From CALBPI01 sp039815365 (GTDB taxonomy: Bacteria; Pseudomonadota; Gammaproteobacteria; Steroidobacterales; Woeseiaceae): a DNA stretch of 10,092 bases. How positions within the stretch are numbered: position 1 is the first letter of the stretch; every line of letters begins with the position of its first letter. The stretch is from NCBI GenBank assembly GCA_039815365.1, contig JBCBZK010000129.1, positions 1-10,092 on the forward strand, in the 5' to 3' direction. Under the pieces are notes generated by a model. It was not told where the DNA came from. It worked only from the letters and a program-made list of their open reading frames with translations, and did no database searches. Positions 1 to 7,916 of this stretch are shown here, piece after piece. A program made the translations under genes and the position numbers.

Positions 1-815
1 CCACGCGTTACCGCGAGTATCTGAGCCTTGGCAAAATGGACTATCTGTACGACAAGGTCGGGTTCTACGACACGTTGCGGCCAGTCATGGCAGGCGTCGC
101 TGGCACCGATACATTGGCTGAGGTACACGCGGCTGTTAACGACATTGCCCCACACATGTTGCATTTTCTGGAAAACCACGACGAGCAGCGCATCGCCAGT
201 CCGCCATTTGCGGGCACCGCCGAGGCCGGACGCCCGGGCATGGCGGTCTCAGCGCTGATTCATCGTGGCCCGGCATTAGTCTACTTTGGCCAGGAAGTCG
301 GAGAAGCCGCTACCGGTGACGCTGGTTTCGGTGATCCGACACGGACGACAATCTTTGACTACTGGGGCGTGCCTGCGCATCAAGCATGGATGAACGGCGG
401 CCGTTTTGATGGTGGCCAACTGAGTGACGCACAACGATCCCTGCGTGCGTTCTATGGACGTCTGTTGCGACTCGCCAGCACACACCCGACGATGCAAGGC
501 GACTATGCATCACTGCATGCCTACAACCGCGAACGCACGACTGCCTATACCGATAAGATGTTCAGCTTTGCACGCTGGAATGCGGATGGCGCGCTGATCG
601 TCATTGCGAGTTTCGACCGCGACAAAACGCACAAGCTAACACTTCAGATTCCGATTGAGCTGATCCAGCAATGGCAGCTAGAACCAGGCCAGTACGCGTT
701 GACGGATACGCTTGGCGATATCGACGCTCAGCTGTCCGTCGATGCGCGTGGCGGTGCGGTTGAGTTAACGCTGGCACCGTTTGGTGCGCATGCGTTCACG
801 CTAGGGTCGCAGTAG
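1..815 (+). CDS. GH13 alpha-amylase family protein, C-terminal part (5' end outside window)
   Basis: The frame is open from the first bases of the window (first whole codon at 3) and stops at TAG 813-815, so only the last ~270 residues are present. The family hydrolyses or transfers alpha-glucosidic bonds in starch- or glycogen-like glucans. The clearest evidence is the motif FLENHDEQR; its NHD is GH13 conserved region IV, with the transition-state-stabilising Asp at bases 180-182. Following segments (ALVYFGQEVGE, then TTIFDYWGVP and WMNGGRFDGGQLS) fit the end of the (beta/alpha)8 barrel. From about base 540 a beta-rich stretch fits the C-terminal all-beta domain. The nucleophile Asp and acid/base Glu (regions II and III) lie upstream, so activity, subfamily and any signal peptide cannot be judged. 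It converges on the aminotransferase gene with 15 bases between stop codons. Confidence 0.9.
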   Translation, partial: TRYREYLSLGKMDYLYDKVGFYDTLRPVMAGVAGTDTLAEVHAAVNDIAPHMLHFLENHDEQRIASPPFAGTAEAGRPGMAVSALIHRGPALVYFGQEVGEAATGDAGFGDPTRTTIFDYWGVPAHQAWMNGGRFDGGQLSDAQRSLRAFYGRLLRLASTHPTMQGDYASLHAYNRERTTAYTDKMFSFARWNADGALIVIASFDRDKTHKLTLQIPIELIQQWQLEPGQYALTDTLGDIDAQLSVDARGGAVELTLAPFGAHAFTLGSQ

Positions 816-830
816 ACGACCCGGGCAACG

Positions 831-1820
831 CTAAACGCTCGTTAGCCAACCGTGTTTGTCATCGCGCCGACCACAGTGGATGTCCGCCAGTGCATCGCGC
901 AACTTGAGCGTGCTCGAAAAATCGCTACCCGAGTTCACCGCATAGCGCTTGTCCTGAAAAATCATTTCACCGATTGGCGTCAGACTCGCTGCAGTGCCCG
1001 ACAGCGCTGCATCATGATCGGAAATCAAGGTCAGCAAATCATCCACTGTAAAGTCACGTTCGGCAACATCGTAGCCTAAGTCTTTGGCAATCGTCAGCGT
1101 CGATGCACGTGTCATCCCGTGCAGGAAGCTCGCATCAAGCGGTTTGGTCAAAACGCTGTCCTCGCCGATGATCAGAAAATTAGCAGCGCCCGTTTCCTGA
1201 ACGTCCGATGTCGGGCAAAACAGCACTTGGTCAACACCATACTTGGCCTTCGCGTCTAGCGTCGGTGACAGCGCAGCGGCGTAGTTGCCACCCGTTTTCG
1301 TGCTGCCCAACTGACGGGTCGAACGTGCGTTCTGATCGTCAATCAGAATCTTGAGCGGCTTCATGCCACCGGCAAAGTAGTCGCCAACTGGCGATGCCAG
1401 AACAAACAACATTGCCTCAGTGCTCGGCGACGCTGCCGCGCCAATGTTCTGGAGCGTGCCGATCAGTGTTGGTCGCAAGTACAGCGCGCCCGGATACGCC
1501 GGCACAGCATCTCGGCTGGCATCGACGAGGCTGAGCACCATGTCACGCAAAATATCTGCATCGGGCACCGGCAATCGCAATGAGGCGGCGCTCTTTTGCA
1601 TCCGCGCAACATGATCATTCAGACGGAATACGTGTACCGAACCATCTTCCCAACGATAGGCCTTGAAACCTTCGAAGCATGTGCTCGCGTAGTGCAACAC
1701 ATGTGACGCAGGATGCATCGGAATCGGTGCCAGCGGTTGTAAGCCATCCTTGTGCCAGGCGTCATTGACATAACGTGCAACACTGAACTGGTCGCAAAAC
1801 TCTGTTCCAAACACACTCAT
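831..1820 (-). CDS. ilvE: Branched-chain amino-acid aminotransferase (PLP fold type IV)
   Basis: Catalyses reversible transamination between leucine, isoleucine or valine and 2-oxoglutarate, the last step of branched-chain amino-acid synthesis, in the cytoplasm. With the start at 1820 the protein has 329 residues. The PLP lysine lies in STKTGGNYAAAL (Lys175), followed by the cofactor-binding ETGAANFL (Glu209) and SGTAASLTPIGE. The K-x-GGNY form and the FEGFKAYRW segment resemble the longer, eukaryote-like BCAT group rather than E. coli IlvE (309 residues). The frame is open 24 codons further, to an ATG at 1892, but that extension is unlike the family and would cover a possible promoter; the chosen start gives MSVFGTEFCDQF. 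A weak GAG lies 9-11 bases upstream. It is last of the minus-strand block, 82 bases after the FAD subunit gene. Other fold-IV enzymes such as D-amino-acid transaminase fit less well. Confidence 0.93.
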   Translation of the reverse strand: MSVFGTEFCDQFSVARYVNDAWHKDGLQPLAPIPMHPASHVLHYASTCFEGFKAYRWEDGSVHVFRLNDHVARMQKSAASLRLPVPDADILRDMVLSLVDASRDAVPAYPGALYLRPTLIGTLQNIGAAASPSTEAMLFVLASPVGDYFAGGMKPLKILIDDQNARSTRQLGSTKTGGNYAAALSPTLDAKAKYGVDQVLFCPTSDVQETGAANFLIIGEDSVLTKPLDASFLHGMTRASTLTIAKDLGYDVAERDFTVDDLLTLISDHDAALSGTAASLTPIGEMIFQDKRYAVNSGSDFSSTLKLRDALADIHCGRRDDKHGWLTSV

Positions 1821-1863
1821 CGCGATATCTCGTGGCCGCAGCCTGTGGGTCGTAAGAGCGGTA

Positions 1864-1892
1864 AGGTTAACTGCGCAAACTGACCGGCTCAA
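1864..1892 (-). promoter_or_regulatory. Possible promoter for ilvE
   Basis: Read on the minus strand, TTGAGC (1892-1887) and TAACCT (1869-1864) are separated by exactly 17 bases. The -35-like box matches the sigma-70 consensus at 4 of 6 positions and the -10-like box at 3 of 6. Transcription would start near 1857, about 36 bases before the preferred ilvE start. The match is weak and was found by eye, so read-through from the oxidoreductase genes is equally possible. Confidence 0.25.
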
Positions 1893-1902
1893 GCACTGTG
1901 AG

Positions 1903-2703
1903 CTATCGCGACCGCGCCTGATCTACAGCGCGCGCTGCCATAACGCGAACCAACTGACCGCGGTAGGCAGCATCCGCATGCAGATCTTCGTTGAAGTCTT
2001 CGGTGGACACCTCGACATCATCCAGCGCAATGCCTTCAAAACGTGCTGTCAGGCGTTGCTCGAGAGTCGACTCGCGGTAGACGCAGGCGGCCGCGCCCGT
2101 CACACCAACGCGTACCTGCCCGCCGAGACGCGCGACGAAAACGCCGGCCATCGCGTAGCCAGAAGCAGGGTTGGGAAATTTTGCATAGGCGGCAGTGATG
2201 CACTTGGGAAACACAACGGCAGTGATTAACTCATCGTCGGCCAGCGCGGTCTCGAACATGCCACTAAAGAAATCGGCGGCACTGATCTCGCGTCGGTCGG
2301 TGTGCACCACCGCTTGCAACGCGACAAGTGCCGCTGGATAGTCGGCCGCCGGGTCATTGTTGGCAATTGAACCACCCAGCGTACCGCGATGACGCACTTG
2401 CGCATCTCCGATACCGTGGGCTAACTCTGCCAGGGCTGGGAGATGCTCGCGAACCAGCGCGCTCTGTGCGACCGAGGCATGCGTTGCCATTGCACCGACG
2501 CGGATCGCATCGGCGCTCGCATCAATGCCGTGCAAGGCTGCGATCGCAGACAAGTCGACCAGATCCGACGGTGCGGCAAGGCGTTGCTTTAGCGTTGGCA
2601 ACAACGTCATCCCGCCGGCAAGCAACTGCGCCTCGTCGGATTGCTGCAATTGCGCAATAGCCGCCTCAATCGTCGTCGGCGCGTGATAGTCAAACGCATG
2701 CAT
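1903..2703 (-). CDS. coxM: FAD-binding medium subunit of a molybdenum hydroxylase (CoxM/XdhB-like)
   Basis: This is the FAD subunit of the CO dehydrogenase/xanthine dehydrogenase family, which passes electrons from the [2Fe-2S] subunit to an acceptor. The 266-residue protein has both FAD-binding signatures: LLAGGMTLLPTLKQR (about 27-41) and RGTLGGSIANNDPAADYP (about 106-123). The rest fits the PCMH-type FAD domain and the C-terminal CO-dehydrogenase flavoprotein domain. Length is close to the usual 270-290 residues. An ATG 29 codons upstream at 2790 is in frame but would run back into the small-subunit gene. The chosen ATG forms TAATG with that gene's stop, sharing one base, which suggests translational coupling. 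No large catalytic subunit follows; the next gene is ilvE. The substrate cannot be deduced from this subunit, so the symbol denotes family resemblance only. Confidence 0.9.
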   Translation of the reverse strand: MHAFDYHAPTTIEAAIAQLQQSDEAQLLAGGMTLLPTLKQRLAAPSDLVDLSAIAALHGIDASADAIRVGAMATHASVAQSALVREHLPALAELAHGIGDAQVRHRGTLGGSIANNDPAADYPAALVALQAVVHTDRREISAADFFSGMFETALADDELITAVVFPKCITAAYAKFPNPASGYAMAGVFVARLGGQVRVGVTGAAACVYRESTLEQRLTARFEGIALDDVEVSTEDFNEDLHADAAYRGQLVRVMAARAVDQARSR

Positions 2704-3176
2704 TAGCGAATACCCGCTTTGGCAGCAGCGCGCACGGCATTGACGATGTACTGGTAACCGGTGCAGCGACACAAATTCCCATCCAGCCACTCACGAATAT
2801 CGCTATCACTAGGGTCCGGGTGCTGCTGCAACAAATCAACGGCGCTCATGATCATGCCCGGCGTACAAAACCCGCACTGCAGACCATGATGTTCCTTGAA
2901 CATCGCTTGCACCGGGTGCAACTGACCATCTTTCGCCAAGCCTTCAATGGTCGTGACGTGTGTCCCATCCGCTTGCACGGCTAACAGCGTGCAGCTTTTG
3001 ATAGAACGACCGTCAAGATGCACAACGCAGGCTCCACACTGGCTTGTTTCACAACCGACGTGCGTGCCCGTCAAAGTGAGCTGCTCACGCAAAAACTCAA
3101 CCAGTAACATGCGCGGTTCAACGTCCACTGTGTGCTCTGTGCCATTGACCGTCAGTGTGATCGTTTTTGTCATCAT
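2703..3176 (-). CDS. coxS: [2Fe-2S] small subunit of a molybdenum hydroxylase (CoxS-like)
   Basis: This electron-transfer subunit carries two [2Fe-2S] clusters linking the molybdenum site of the large subunit to the FAD of the medium subunit. With the start at 3176 it has 157 residues, normal for the family. The N-terminal plant-ferredoxin-like domain holds Cys42, Cys47, Cys50 and Cys62 (C-x4-C-x2-C-x11-C). The C-terminal helical domain holds Cys101, Cys104, Cys136 and Cys138 (CGFC and CRC). All eight ligands are present, so the protein should be functional. Two adjacent ATGs (3176 and 3173) both fit, and neither has a clear Shine-Dalgarno; a longer frame to 3212 would overlap coxG and add an unrelated N-terminus. 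The gene starts 7 bases after the coxG stop and overlaps coxM by one base. The large subunit it must dock onto is not in the window. Confidence 0.93.
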   Translation of the reverse strand: MMTKTITLTVNGTEHTVDVEPRMLLVEFLREQLTLTGTHVGCETSQCGACVVHLDGRSIKSCTLLAVQADGTHVTTIEGLAKDGQLHPVQAMFKEHHGLQCGFCTPGMIMSAVDLLQQHPDPSDSDIREWLDGNLCRCTGYQYIVNAVRAAAKAGIR

Positions 3177-3183
3177 GATGTGC

Positions 3184-3744
3184 TTATGCCAGAAAGGCGA
3201 CGAGAAACGCAACGACGGCAGCGACTAACGCGTACACCCAGGTTGGCGTCTTGCTGCGAGCGTCGGTTGCGTTGTTGTCTTGCGCAAAAGCGTCAGCGGG
3301 CGTCGGGCCGTTCACAACCGTTGCGAACGCATCGAAGAAATCGTCAGCAGTTTTGCGTGTCGCACCAACAACCATTCTTGAACCGATCTGTGCAAGCTTG
3401 CCGCCTACTTTAAGGTCTGCCGCGTAGGTGAGCCGAGTGCCGGCAGGATCTTCGTGCAAACAGACCTTGGCGCTGCCTTTGCCGAAGCCAGCGGCGCCGG
3501 ATTTGGCGTTGCCACTGATCGTGTAGTGTTCTGGTGGTGACAAATCTTCCAGCGCAATATCCGCATTGAACGTCGCTTTGACCGGCCCAATGGCAGCTTT
3601 CACGACCGCTTTAAAGGTGTCTTGTCCGGCAGCCTCCAGCGACTCGCAGCCAGGTATGCATTGACGCAGTACCGCCGGATCGTTGAGCTTCTGCCACACA
3701 ACATCGCGTGTCGCGTGCAGCGTGTATTCACCCTCTACCTGCAT
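3184..3744 (-). CDS. coxG: CoxG-like SRPBCC protein with C-terminal membrane anchor
   Basis: CoxG-family proteins accompany CO dehydrogenases and related molybdenum hydroxylases. They have been linked to membrane attachment of the enzyme and, in mycobacteria, to carrying quinone to it. The 186-residue protein starts with MQVEGEYTLHATRDVVWQKL, then DPAVLRQCIPGCESLE, the typical opening of the SRPBCC ligand-binding fold (about residues 1-140), and has a conserved-looking GFGKGSAK turn near 86-93. A polar linker (about 145-165) leads to a hydrophobic C-terminal helix (about 168-186), which fits a tail anchor. A GAGAG-like ribosome site lies about 8 bases upstream of the ATG. The gene sits 35 bases after the TPR gene and 7 bases before coxS. 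The membrane anchor and the tight coupling to coxS suggest it serves the S/M-containing enzyme. Confidence 0.88.
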   Translation of the reverse strand: MQVEGEYTLHATRDVVWQKLNDPAVLRQCIPGCESLEAAGQDTFKAVVKAAIGPVKATFNADIALEDLSPPEHYTISGNAKSGAAGFGKGSAKVCLHEDPAGTRLTYAADLKVGGKLAQIGSRMVVGATRKTADDFFDAFATVVNGPTPADAFAQDNNATDARSKTPTWVYALVAAVVAFLVAFLA

Positions 3745-3779
3745 CGTTTACTCTCTTGCCAAAACACCACAACGAGCGA

Positions 3780-6143
3780 CTAAGCGCCTTCTGCCAATAG
3801 ATCGCTCAGCTCCCTGACTCTTTCAAGCATGACGAACGTTGCGTCGGCATTGCGCCAGATCTCGCGCGCCCTGTCCAAAGACGCTCTTGCCTCTGCGATA
3901 TTGCCTAAAGCGGCGTAGGTTTGCGCCAGACGCAAATGCGCGACACCGTGGCCCGGAAACGACTTCACAACCGACAACAAACCGTCGAGAGCCGCTTGTG
4001 GGTTGCCTGCCTGTCGCAGCAAGTCGTACATATCCGTGCGCATGTTGAACATCCCGGACGAGTCGACAACGTTCAGCACCGATGCGTTCGTTAGTACCAG
4101 TGCCTGGTTGATGTGCGTGACTGCGGCGTCCACATCTTCGAGATACATCATCTCCTGAGCTTTCATGGTGTGAATCATGAGCCGCAAATTGTCATTGGTC
4201 TGATTGCCAATGAACTTCTCAAGCTCACGCATTGAGCGTTGGAAGCCCTCAACATCGTCATACATCGAATACACGGCCAAGTCGTAGAAATGCAGGTACG
4301 ACGGCCACGGCTCTTGCAACTTGCTGCGCTGTTCGTCGAGCGCATCGGTAATGGCTTTTGCCGAGGCACCCAGCTGCAATGGCAACGTCGCACGCTGCGG
4401 CGCAAAGGTGATTGCGTATAACAAAGGGCCCAGCTCAGTGGTGGCGACTTGCTCGTACTGATCCATGACAGTGATCAGCTCGGAATAACGACCGACCAAT
4501 CCGTAGAGCTCCGCTGACTTGTTCAGAATCTGCATCTGTTGTGCATTGGTCAAATTAGACGTATCGATTTGTTCAAGCGTTTCTTCTGCGAGACCGAAGT
4601 CACCGCGTCGCATCAAAACGCTAATCGAGCCCATCACGGGTGTTAGCGACTTGTCATCAAGATAACGTGCCTTCTGGTAGGCATCGAGCGCGCCATCGAA
4701 ATCGAGGGCGTCAGAGCGGATTCGCGCTAATTGCACGAACGCTGCTGTGTTATCAGGCTCTAACTCAAGCAATTGCTCAACGTAGTCGCTCGCGGCATCA
4801 AGATTACCGCGTTGTTGTTCAATGCTGGCCGCTAAACCTAACGTGTTGGTTGCTGCCGGGTTTAACTCCCGTACGCGCGCCAAAGCGCGCAGCGCTTCGT
4901 CCAAGTCGAGCGATGCCATGCGGTTGAACCGAGCAAGATCAAGATACGCCGCCTCATTGTTCGGGTCTGTCACTGTCCATGTGCGAGCGATGTCTCTGGC
5001 AGCCAACAGATCATTGCCAATCGCAGCGCGGGCAATTTTCAGCCGGAACTCGGTGTCGCGAGATAAACGAAAATCGTACTTCAACGCCGTATCGATCGAA
5101 GCAATTGCAGGCTGGCTATTGCCATTGAGATAGTGCGTGATGCCCAGAATGCCGTGCGCCTCGGCAAACATCGGGTCTTTCTCAACAGCGGCTTCGAGTT
5201 CGGCGAGCGCTTGCGCAGCATCCTGATCAATATCGCTCGCAATGCGCGCATCGACATAATGGTAGACAGCGTCGACAGAATCGCTCATCGATTCCTCCAT
5301 CGGCAAGTCCTGCACCTCTGGTGCATCGTCGAACGCCTCGAGCACCGCTGCCTGAAGCTCTGCCGAAACCGTGTCAGCTATCGCAACAATTCCGTCCGAT
5401 TCCCCTACTTGTTCACCGGATAACACCGCTTGACCGGTATTCACATCACGCAGCTCGTAGGTAAACTTGAGAGCACCTTCGGCGGTGTCTTCGACGTTGC
5501 CGCGCAACAAATAGTTGTATTGCCGCAGCTCGGCCTCGCGCAGTTGCACCGACAATGGCTCGTTGATCATGCGGTCAAAACCGTCACGCCGCAGATTCTC
5601 CATCAAACCACCGATGCTGAACGGCGTGCGTACGACAAAACCACTGCTGGCGCGATCCATGTCCTCGGCAATCAAAAACGGCAGCGCATAGCCGATTCTG
5701 TCTGGAGCATCCGCGGTACGGTTGCGCCAAAAAAAGATCATCACCCGCTGGACACGCGCGCGCGCCGCGATGGGCTCCGCTTCGTCAACCAAAGGATTAT
5801 TGGCGGCAGTTTCAACGCTTGTTGGCGGCGCGGGTGGATTCGCCACCATGTAGGCGACACCTGCGGCAGCGAGCACCACATTAACGGGAACCCAGATCTT
5901 ATCCAGTGGTCGTGCAACATCTTTACCCGGCGCGCCGAAGCGCCACGCCAACAGCGCAACAGACGGCAGCAGAATCGCCAGGAACACAAACAGGAACGCA
6001 GGCAGTCTTGCCGGCAGCGAAAACTGATCAATCAGCCAGTTTCCAATCTCAATCCCGAGCCAAACGCCGGCGATGTAAAGACCCAGAAGCTGTGGTACCC
6101 GTCGATGGATAAGCTCGGCGAAAAATCCGCGCTCATTGCTCAT
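3780..6143 (-). CDS. Membrane-anchored TolB/FlgO-like and TPR-repeat protein, function unknown
   Basis: The 787-residue protein begins with FFAELIHRRVPQLLGLYIAG, the opening seen in many proteobacterial TPR proteins that share an N-terminal membrane module. Three hydrophobic segments lie at about 17-38, 46-67 and 83-101. Residues about 130-270 resemble a TolB/FlgO-like N-terminal domain (note the stretch YLLRGNVEDTAEGALKFTYE). From about 290 to 770 the protein is helical with TPR-like units, for example around 327-353, 434-464, 468-498 and 735-765. No adenylate-cyclase or DNA-binding domain, which some relatives carry, is present, so it is probably a scaffold or stress/signalling-related protein. 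GGAG lies 5 bases before the ATG, supporting this start. The gene is first in the same-strand run leading to coxG (35 bases); whether it is functionally related to that enzyme is unknown. Hydrophobic segments and repeats were judged by eye. Confidence 0.85.
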   Translation of the reverse strand: MSNERGFFAELIHRRVPQLLGLYIAGVWLGIEIGNWLIDQFSLPARLPAFLFVFLAILLPSVALLAWRFGAPGKDVARPLDKIWVPVNVVLAAAGVAYMVANPPAPPTSVETAANNPLVDEAEPIAARARVQRVMIFFWRNRTADAPDRIGYALPFLIAEDMDRASSGFVVRTPFSIGGLMENLRRDGFDRMINEPLSVQLREAELRQYNYLLRGNVEDTAEGALKFTYELRDVNTGQAVLSGEQVGESDGIVAIADTVSAELQAAVLEAFDDAPEVQDLPMEESMSDSVDAVYHYVDARIASDIDQDAAQALAELEAAVEKDPMFAEAHGILGITHYLNGNSQPAIASIDTALKYDFRLSRDTEFRLKIARAAIGNDLLAARDIARTWTVTDPNNEAAYLDLARFNRMASLDLDEALRALARVRELNPAATNTLGLAASIEQQRGNLDAASDYVEQLLELEPDNTAAFVQLARIRSDALDFDGALDAYQKARYLDDKSLTPVMGSISVLMRRGDFGLAEETLEQIDTSNLTNAQQMQILNKSAELYGLVGRYSELITVMDQYEQVATTELGPLLYAITFAPQRATLPLQLGASAKAITDALDEQRSKLQEPWPSYLHFYDLAVYSMYDDVEGFQRSMRELEKFIGNQTNDNLRLMIHTMKAQEMMYLEDVDAAVTHINQALVLTNASVLNVVDSSGMFNMRTDMYDLLRQAGNPQAALDGLLSVVKSFPGHGVAHLRLAQTYAALGNIAEARASLDRAREIWRNADATFVMLERVRELSDLLAEGA

Positions 6144-6289
6144 AAAAACTCCGAAATGATGCGCTGTAATTCGACATGCGCGCGCAAATGGTTGCGCATG
6201 GAATAAAAAACGCTACTGCAGTGCACAAAATACGTGTCGCAGACGGCTTCGACAAGGGAAATCGCGATTAGTTGGCGTGATGCAGCCTC
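6144..6289. other. Intergenic region between the yeiH-family gene and the TPR gene
   Basis: Both flanking genes are on the minus strand. A run of six T on the minus strand (6210-6205) lies about 80 bases after the transporter stop, preceded by only a weak, interrupted stem (CTGC/GCAG arms at 6216-6219 and 6239-6242), so a terminator is possible but unconvincing. The TPR gene's ribosome site GGAG is at 6152-6149. No convincing sigma-70 promoter was found by eye. Confidence 0.5.
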
Positions 6290-7291
6290 TCAGGTGATGA
6301 GCAATATCGACAGCACAAATACACCTAATAGCGTTGTTTGCAGCACAATGGCGATTATCGGACGCGCGCCGAGCGCCAGCATGCCGGACACCGACGTCTT
6401 GACGCCTAACGCGGCAACCGCAACGACCAGGCAATACGCAGCCGTCTGCGTCAGGGTTTGCTGAACATATGTGGGAATGAGCCCCAGCGTATTCACCAAC
6501 ATTAAGACGACAAACGCTATCAGGAAAAACGGCAGACTTGGCACGGGCTTGCCGTCAGCGTCTTTCTCGCCGCGATTGAACAACCAGGCGATCAGCGCGA
6601 CTGCCGGTACCAGACAGGCGACACGCATCAGCTTTACGAGTGTCGCGGTATCGCGCGTTTCCGGCGACACCATAGCGCCGGCAGCGACGACTTGCGCAAC
6701 GTCATGGATGCTTGCCCCCAAGAAAATACCGGCGGTGTGCATATCCATCGACAGCCACTCGGCGATCAACGGATAGAGCACCATAGCCACAGTACTGAGC
6801 GCCGTCACACCGACTACCGTCAGGATTGTCTGGCGCTCGCTTTGATCATGGGTTGGCAACACTGCGGCAATCGCCAACGCCGCCGATGCGCCGCAGATCG
6901 CCACGGCACCCGCGCTCAGCACGGCAAATCCGGGTTGCAGTCCTAGCCAGCGACCAATCGCAACGCCGGCTGTCAGCGTCAGCGTGACACCCGCAACAAT
7001 CAACAAAACCGTTGGCACGCCGAGCGCAGAAACATCCACTAGTGTGAGTCGTGCGCCGAGCAAAGCAACGCCGAATCGCAACACGCGCCTGGAACAGAAA
7101 GCGATTCCCGGAGCGACGGCCGGCTTTGCGGATAACGCATGGGCCAGCATTCCAAGCAGCAGTGCATACAACATCACTGCGCCGCCAAACTGCAGCTCGG
7201 CCATACTCGCTACAACCGCAATCACGATCGCAAGCAGAGATCCTGGCATCAGCAGCCGCACTTGTCGTAACCGAGTCCCCGATTCAGACAT
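6290..7291 (-). CDS. YeiH/UPF0324-family inner-membrane transporter (putative sulfate exporter family)
   Basis: A 333-residue, very hydrophobic protein with roughly nine to ten membrane segments spread along its length. It has signatures of the YeiH/UPF0324 family: AICGASAALAIAAV (about 131-144), GASIHDVAQVVAAG (about 192-205) and KLMRVACLVP (about 220-229). Family members are often annotated as putative sulfate exporters, but for most the substrate is unproven. Length matches the family. The start ATG (7291-7289) lies inside the end of the uridine kinase gene, with 8 bases of overlap and no clear Shine-Dalgarno, so translation is probably coupled to udk. An alternative start at residue 15 would leave the first membrane segment intact. 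Downstream are 146 non-coding bases before the TPR gene. Confidence 0.9.
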   Translation of the reverse strand: MSESGTRLRQVRLLMPGSLLAIVIAVVASMAELQFGGAVMLYALLLGMLAHALSAKPAVAPGIAFCSRRVLRFGVALLGARLTLVDVSALGVPTVLLIVAGVTLTLTAGVAIGRWLGLQPGFAVLSAGAVAICGASAALAIAAVLPTHDQSERQTILTVVGVTALSTVAMVLYPLIAEWLSMDMHTAGIFLGASIHDVAQVVAAGAMVSPETRDTATLVKLMRVACLVPAVALIAWLFNRGEKDADGKPVPSLPFFLIAFVVLMLVNTLGLIPTYVQQTLTQTAAYCLVVAVAALGVKTSVSGMLALGARPIIAIVLQTTLLGVFVLSILLIT

Positions 7292-7907
7292 CGGGCAGAT
7301 CGGTACAACGCGCGAGGATCTCGCTCAGCGCGCTATCGGCATCAATTGCCGCTTGGTCGAACACCGCGTCGGCGTGCACGGCGGAAGGTGCAACGAAGCG
7401 TTGGTGCATGGGTTCGACCTGACTGTCAAACTGTGCGACAACGTTATCCGGCGCACGGCCGCGTTCGGCGACATCGCGGCGCAAGCGGCGCGCCAGCCGC
7501 TGATCGCGAGGGCACCGGATGTAAACAGCGTAATCGATAACCTCGCGCACACCGGGATCAGTGAGGATCAAAATACCGTCGAGCAAGACAATGGGTTTTG
7601 GTGCAATCGGTTTCTCACGCCCTGCAATGCGCGTATGGCTGGCAAAATCATAATGGGGTGAGTGCACGATTTCGCCACGCTTGAGCTTCGCAAGATCCTG
7701 CGCCAACAGCTCAAAATCAATCGCCTGCGGATGATCAAAATTGAACTTGAGATTGTCGCGCTGCGCGTCGGGCTGGCTGTGGTAATAATCATCCTGCAGC
7801 ATGACCGCACAGGTGTCGGCGCCTAACGTGCGCGCCAATGCGTTGCCCAGTCGGGTCTTGCCCGAACAGCTGCCACCGCTGACACCAATGATCATCGAAT
7901 GCTTCAT
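7284..7907 (-). CDS. udk: Uridine kinase (P-loop, PRK/UDK family)
   Basis: Phosphorylates uridine or cytidine to UMP or CMP in the pyrimidine salvage pathway, in the cytoplasm. The 207-residue protein has Walker A GGSCSGKT (11-18), a DDYYH segment (39-43) where the family carries its catalytic Asp, FDHPQAIDFELL (about 57-68), PHYDF (84-88) that helps bind the nucleoside, LLDGIL (108-113), and the arginine-rich lid RRLRRDVAERGR (about 140-151). Length is close to E. coli Udk (213). The ATG at 7907 is used; a second in-frame ATG at 7895 (MIIGVSGG) is possible, and neither has a clear Shine-Dalgarno. Its stop overlaps the transporter start by 8 bases. It is divergent from the MAPEG gene with 98 bases between start codons. 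A related PRK-like nucleoside kinase cannot be fully excluded. Confidence 0.9.
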   Translation of the reverse strand: MKHSMIIGVSGGSCSGKTRLGNALARTLGADTCAVMLQDDYYHSQPDAQRDNLKFNFDHPQAIDFELLAQDLAKLKRGEIVHSPHYDFASHTRIAGREKPIAPKPIVLLDGILILTDPGVREVIDYAVYIRCPRDQRLARRLRRDVAERGRAPDNVVAQFDSQVEPMHQRFVAPSAVHADAVFDQAAIDADSALSEILARCTDLPDV

Positions 7908-7916
7908 TGGCGCGTA

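Noticed and set aside
824..847. Hairpin between the amylase and ilvE stops
   Set aside because: GGC/GCC plus AACG/CGTT arms with a bulged A form a seven-pair stem that overlaps the ilvE stop, but no T run follows on either strand.
5430..6206. 258-codon open frame on the plus strand
   Set aside because: It lies antisense to the N-terminal half of the TPR gene, whose membrane segments and TolB-like domain are clear. Its translation is rich in Arg, Gln and His with no recognisable domain and no ribosome site, as expected for the reverse of a coding strand.
6205..6242. Possible terminator after the YeiH-family gene
   Set aside because: There is a T6 run on the minus strand, but the only stem before it is short and broken by an unequal internal loop, so it is noted in the intergenic entry instead of being called.
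6984..7661. 225-codon open frame on the plus strand
   Set aside because: It runs antisense across both the YeiH-family and uridine kinase genes, which have strong family motifs; its own product shows no domain.
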